Shown: one piece after another, positions 58,732-64,000 of the stretch | How the letters are laid out: the number at the start of each line of letters is the position of its first letter | Position numbering within the stretch: the first letter of the stretch is position 1 | NCBI GenBank assembly: GCA_003313425.1 | Contig: NHZP01000021.1 | Span: forward strand, 1,012,670-1,076,669 | Length of the DNA stretch: 64,000 nt | Source of the DNA: Pseudopyrenochaeta lycopersici | Taxonomy: Eukaryota; Ascomycota; Dothideomycetes; Pleosporales; Pseudopyrenochaetaceae | Direction: 5' to 3' | The notes under the pieces: generated by a model | The model's input: only the letters and a program-made list of their open reading frames with translations | Databases searched by the model: none | Told to the model about the DNA's origin: nothing | Made by a program: the position numbers and the translations under genes

Positions 58732-60299
58732 AATCTTTATACGCTAGTAATAGGTATAGGTTAAGGTTACTGTAAATAGGTTAAGGTTAGGGCTAGGGTT
58801 ATTAGGGTAAGGTTGGCTTAGGTCTAAGTAATCACGTTTTTTATATTAGGGTTACTACTAACTAATTAGGGTCAGGTATTTACTACAGCTAATTATTACA
58901 GTTTAAGGGTTACTGTGTTGTTTAGGAACTGTCGTAAATTATAATTTATATATTATAACTACTTAGAGAAAGCTACTGCTAGACAAATCTACTACCTAAA
59001 GAAGACTGCTACCTAAAGAAAACTAATGCCTATTAGAAGAAATCTAGTAGAAACCTGTTATAGTATCGCCTTACTAACGCAGAATCCTTATGCTAAATAG
59101 TAACTCTCTTTGCATAGATTATATTTATTATACAGTCTACTAAAAATTAGTATATATATAATAAAAATATTAAGGCGATAGTTACCTTTAAAATAACTAA
59201 CTAGAAACGACTTAACTAACTCTTAGAGAGCCTTAATTATACTACTCTAGAAGCGCAGTCCTTACTAGAACTCTTAGGCTATTTTACAGATAAGGCGGGA
59301 GAACAGAAGCTTACGAATAAGCAGATTAGTAGACTTTTAGTATCTTTTAATCTCTTAAATTGCTACTGCTGTAAATAATTAGCTTATAACTGTAATAAGA
59401 AACTATAATAACTTACTGCCTAGCTTCTAGTAACGCTTTTTCTTAACTGCATTAGAAGTAGTTATTATCTTTCGCGCAGATTTACTAGCTAGATCCTTTG
59501 CAGGCACACTGCCGCTAGTTACAGTCTTCCTGGGAGCCTTGCTGCCAGTCGTTAGACGCTTAGGAGGAGGTCTAGTTCTAGCTATTATATTTAACTTAAT
59601 AGAGAGTAGTACATTTAATAGAGCGCAGCTAATTATAGAGGTAGAAATTTAGTGTAGATAGGTAGAGGAAGAAAGCAGAAATCGAGCTTATTAGACTAAT
59701 ATGTTACCTTTAGTAAAGGTAAAGGTAAAGGTAAGAGTAAGTTAATATAGCTAGCAAACAGGCTCTCCTAGCGTATAGCACAGCAACGCTACAATAAACT
59801 TTTATAATAAACTATAGGACTATAGAACTTAATACAAGCTTTTAATTAATCCTATTTTTATAGTAATCTAACTTTTTTTAGAGGTTATACGTAGGTAGGC
59901 ACCTATTCTACTCGCTGGCGCAGCGCATAGGCTACCTGTGTAGCCTGCTGTTTACTCTTACCTTTACCTCACTACATAATAACTTAAAGGCTTCCCTTAT
60001 TACTTCTATATCTCTGTTATTAGACACTAAACTACTTACTACTTAATTATTACGTACATTTATTATAATTCCTACGTAATAGCTTCTACACCTATTAAAC
60101 AGGAGCTAATTAAAGACACTAACTATCTAGATAGCCCTAAGGGTCTACTTCTAAATATTTAGCATAATATACTAGTTAGATTTAATAGTAATAAATAGGA
60201 GAAGCTTACAGTAGTATTTATCCTAGTCTATTATTACAGTATATATATACTAATTAAAATAGGGGTTTACTTCTAAAGAGCAGGAGGTTAACTATGTTA

Positions 60300-61010
60300 T
60301 CTCTATGCGTGGCTAGATTAGTTCCTGTAAAGGTCGCCCTACTAATCTATTAGTACTATTTAAAGGCGAACTAAGTAATAATACCCGCGCAATTTAGCAG
60401 AGAGATTAAGCTACCCTTCGCGATATAGAGACTAAAGCTATTAAAAGCGCTAATACTTTAGATCGTTCTACTAAAAGCGCGCTTAAGAAGAGGCTAGAGA
60501 AGAAGGCTAAATATACGTCTCTGCCTAAAGGTATAAAGAAATAATATCTTAATAAAGAGATAGAGAAACTTTATAACTAGCGCTTTAAGGATTAGAAGAG
60601 TAGTAAGTTATAACAGTTATTTATTATATATCCTTACTTACAGTCTTTAGGTGAATAGCTAGAATCTCAGCTTAGTTAAGTACACTTAAAATAGGAGAAG
60701 CTAAATTATAAAGCCTCTCTTCGAGAGCACTAAAGAGCCTTAGAGACGATCTCTACTACTACTTAACGCTCTTTAAGTATATAGTAGCTAGGCTGTAGAA
60801 TTACGCAAGTTTTTAGAATTAGTAGTATCCTAGAAAAGATTATGCGCAAAACCTATTAAGATAGCTTAGTAAAGCTTAACAGCAATACCTTTAAGAGTAA
60901 AGAGGCTAAAGCTGAATAGTAAGAGTTTATAAAAGGACTTACTATAAAAGAGTTAGTAGTAGTAGCTAATAATAAGTAGCAGTAAGTTTTATTATATTAT
61001 TTTATAGCGG
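60300..61010 (+). pseudogene. Unassigned coding relic inside the hAT element
   Basis: The plus strand shows a Lys/Gln/Leu-rich decayed reading frame (KSALKKRLEKKAKYTSLPKG, then YLQSLGEQLESQLSQ after undoing Gln stops). I recognise no family; it looks coiled-coil. It may be a passenger gene of the hAT or part of another insertion. Confidence 0.35.
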
Positions 61011-61859
61011 TTATGTGCTAATTACACTAGACAACGTAAGCCTACGCCTATCTTTGATACTGTGTCTAGTAGGGAAGATATCTTACTTAAGAGTAGTATG
61101 CTATATATTATAGGCGATAATAGTAATAAATGTGAGGTAGAGGTTAACTATAACTCTAAGATTAACGCTATATATAATAAAGGAGAAAATAAGTACGAGA
61201 CTAGTAGCGAGGAACCTGGCAGTAATTAGTCTAATAAGACAGATTTCTAGGGCTTCTCTAATCTAGAAGTTAAGGAGGAATAATACTAGACTAGTTAGGG
61301 GCATGTATTAGTCTAGTTTAGGCAGAAGCAATTATTACAGCTAATAATCTCTTAGTATCTCTATCCCTTAGCCTCTAGCCTTTATATTTAATAGGAGAAG
61401 AATATAAATAGAGCAAAGAATGTAAATAATTATATTAAAATAAACGAATTCCTAAGCTGTATTAAAATATTATTACTTATACACTCTATTAGAGTATCCT
61501 AGGTCCTATACTCTGCCTAGCAACTACTTTATATTTATTATAATATGTTATTACAGCTATATTCCTATTATAGTACTTACTACTTAACCTCTCTAGTTTC
61601 CGCACGTCCTTAACTAATTTAAACTTACTACTCCTCAGATTATTAAAGGGAATTAAACTACTCTTATCTTACTTAAATATCTAATAATAGAAGATAAGCA
61701 GGATAAGATATAACAAGAGATTATTTTAAAGTAGAAAACGTAGTAGGATACAACTGCCTAGGCGCTAGACCTATTATCAAAGAAACTACTATAGGGCTCA
61801 TCTTTACGTCATAGCCTAATCTAGAGTTAATTTAGCGAGGCTGCACAAATTATTAATAG

Positions 61860-63960
61860 TTAACTATATATGTTCTGTTTTAACTGCAGATATATACTTC
61901 AACATCTAGTAGTTAATACGATCAGCACTAAGCACCTTTTAAATCACTAAAAATCTCAGCTTTATAAGGAGACTTAAGTTCTAGTTTATACTTAGTCACC
62001 TTTACTTACAACTCGTTTTTCGCGACCTTTAAATAGTAATACAGAGTAATTAGTTCTACTATACTCTGCAATTACTTTTAAGAGAGAACTCGTATAAGTA
62101 GTAATAGATTATAACTAGTCTTTCTAAACAGTAGAGCGGTCGTCCTTTTAACGCTTTCTCTAGTTCCTTTAGCCTAATCCTATAATAATTACCTATTATA
62201 AATTCTAGTTAATCTTCTAGGCTTAAGTTAAGGTAGCTAGGGCTTCTCTCCTAGATAACCTTAGAGAAAATACAAAAATTTTAATCGCCTTAGACGCCTA
62301 GTCCGCAGGAAATCACCTTAGCTTTCTCGCAGTAAAGGGATACTATATTACAAACGACTAGCAACTTTATAAGAAACTACTTAATTTTATCCCTATCCGC
62401 AGGAGCTATACAGGCGCGTCTATTACAGTAGAAGTATTACAGCTTCTAAATAATACAAATACTAAACAGCGACTTTTAGCTATTACCTGCGAAAATACTA
62501 GTAATAACAGCACGTTAGCTCGTACTATCCAAACAAAATTACAAGAAGAGGATATTATTTAGAATGCTACAGAAAATACAATTCTATGCCTAGCTTATAT
62601 TATTAATCTTATTATTCAGGATACTATCCAGCACCTTAAACTAACAGCTCCTACTAAGCTTAAGGTTAAGGAAAATCTACAACAGCGCTATATAAAAGAA
62701 ATATACACTAAAATATTAGTCCTAAACTCTCTTCGCAAAATAAGTTAGCTATTATTATAGCTATTTATTACAGACGAAGCTATAGATAGCTCTAAATAAT
62801 CTGCAAAGCTATTAATTAATCACCCCAACGCTACGAGCGGTTTATTAATACACAGAGTCTTCTACTGCTAAAAGAACGACTTTCAGTTATACAAGATATA
62901 AAGACTTAATAGAACTTAACCTTTAATATGTGTAAGCGTGCAGTTACGCTCTAGGCATATATTAATAAATAGCTTAAGCAGGAAATTAATCTAAAAGCAC
63001 CTGCGAAGGTTATAAGTAATAGCGATCGTGCTAACGTAGATTTCCGTAATCTTAAGCGACTCCAGCTATCTTTAACTAAATAGCACTACCTTAAGCTTAT
63101 TTATAATATACTTAAGAGATTTAAGGACGTAACTAATTTGCTAAGCTAAAACTAGAAGCCTTAAATTTAGTATATTTAGCTTATATATAACTAGCTTTTT
63201 AATTTCCTAGACTAGATAACAGAAGAGCTAAGTAAAGATTTAGAAAATAGAGACAATAAAGAGTAGCCAGCAGTAGTAAAGGCAGCAGCTAAAAAGGGTC
63301 AATTAAAACTAAGCAAATATTACTCTAAGACAGAGGCAGAGCGCAGATACCTCTTTAATTGCGCTACTATCCTAGATCTATTACAGAAGCTTACAGCGTA
63401 TAAGGTACTATTATTATAGCTATTTATTATAGTAAATAATCTAACAGCAGCTCTAGGATAATACGTAGGATGCCTAAGATAAACATAACTACCGCTAACA
63501 ATTTCTTAAATATCTTAATTAATACAATAGTTAAGAAACTAGTAGCTCTACTCTATTCTTATTAACTTATCCTTAATATTTATAAAGTACAGAGTAGTTC
63601 TAGAAACCTCCATCCCTAGTTTATTCGCAATTAAGTAGCCTCTCACGTACAGGGTTAGCATCTAACAAGAGTTAGGATGTAGACCCTAAGGAGGTAGAAG
63701 AGGAGAAAGGGCAAACTCGCTAAGAGGGAGAATCCTACCTTAGCACCCCTCATATTATAGCAGGTAATTCTTTTAATATCCTAGATTAGTAGAAAGCAAA
63801 CAAGGCTACCTATCCTAAGCTTGCCCAAGTTATAAAAGATATTTTACTAATCTAGATTACTACAGTTAGTATTAAGCGTGTTTTTAATACTACTAAGGAC
63901 GTAATTAGTAACTAAAGGCACCGCCTAGGCGCTCAGAAAATCCAGTTAATTCTTTTCTTT
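61860..63960 (+). pseudogene. hAT transposase relic
   Basis: The core reads LIALDA.SAGNHLSFLAVKG near 62280-62340, with TAG where hAT proteins have Trp after LDA. It continues through ENTILCLAYIINLIIQDTIQ near 62570-62630. The C-terminal hAT dimerisation domain at about 63770-63960 reads KANKATYPKLAQVIKDILL, then VSIKRVFNTTKDVISN and RHRLGAQKIQLILFFKH. The first part (FNCRYILQHL...) may be the end of a BED-type zinc finger. Stops at former Trp and Gln codons make it non-functional. Confidence 0.85.
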
Positions 63961-64000
63961 AAACATACTATCCTTTAGGAAGGAGAGCAGCAGGTAGAGG

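Larger units (their letters stand above)
58653..64000 (+). mobile_element. hAT transposon relic, right end beyond the window
   Basis: The left end TAGGGTAGCAAATGGG and its G-rich subterminal repeats (GGTTGGGGTTGGG, with an inverted C-rich partner at 58707-58731) are typical of hAT ends. The transposase lies at about 61860-63960. The right TIR and 8-bp duplication are outside the window. The part seen is over 5.3 kb, long for a fungal hAT, with about 3 kb of unassigned sequence between end and transposase. It is RIP-damaged. Confidence 0.75.

Noticed and set aside
58770..58845. TTAGGG-like motifs suggesting an interstitial telomere
   Set aside because: They are too few and degenerate and fit the G-rich subterminal repeats of the adjoining hAT end.

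Overview
This is genomic DNA of a filamentous ascomycete (Pezizomycotina; species not determined). It has spliceosomal introns of 46-67 bp with GT/GC...AG ends and CTAAC/CTGAC-type branch sites, HET-domain and PHO91-type fragments, Fot1/pogo and hAT elements, and large tracts that look destroyed by repeat-induced point mutation (RIP). In those tracts CpA/TpG is visibly depleted, Gln codons have become TAG/TAA, Trp codons have become TAG, and reverse-transcriptase YLDD has become YLDN.

Layout. 1-7367 is RIP-degraded: an unidentified relic (1-3838), a truncated minus-strand Ty3/gypsy piece with its LTR (to 4920), and a dead pogo element with perfect 44-bp TIRs (5523-7365). 7397-9520 is a second, almost undamaged pogo element with 44-bp TIRs, a TA target duplication and a 570-codon transposase; two late C-to-T stops appear to remove its C-terminal tail. 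9.5-15.9 kb is a small gene island of normal composition. It holds an unrecognised ORF, the last 162 codons of a PHO91-like phosphate permease, a short HET-domain start fragment, and two complete, divergently transcribed secreted FAD-dependent oxidases of the berberine-bridge-enzyme (BBE) type (10901-12530 minus, three exons; 13462-15197 plus, five exons).

From 16 kb onward the window is nested retrotransposons. Elements whose ends are supported by LTR pairs are a Ty1/copia element (23928-29361, TSD GAAGA), a chromodomain Ty3/gypsy element (30884-38934, TSD TCTAA), a second Ty3/gypsy (39303-46024) and a third (47614-55764, TSD CTGCC). All sit in or beside an older gypsy-like host element whose gag/protease and integrase pieces lie at 22.1-23.9, 29.4-30.9, 38.9-39.3 and 46.0-47.6 kb. 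Two solo LTRs of the chromovirus family, each with a 5-bp TSD, lie at 15959-16260 and 21777-22078. A truncated copy of the second gypsy family occupies 17058-21592. After an unidentified relic (55765-58652), the window ends inside a decayed hAT transposon (58653 to beyond 64000).

Only the two oxidases, and possibly the pogo transposase, look functional. The oxidases share a 931-bp intergenic region and may be co-regulated. The permease and HET pieces are rearrangement debris fused onto the 3' end of the first oxidase. No RNA genes, CRISPR arrays or origins were recognised.
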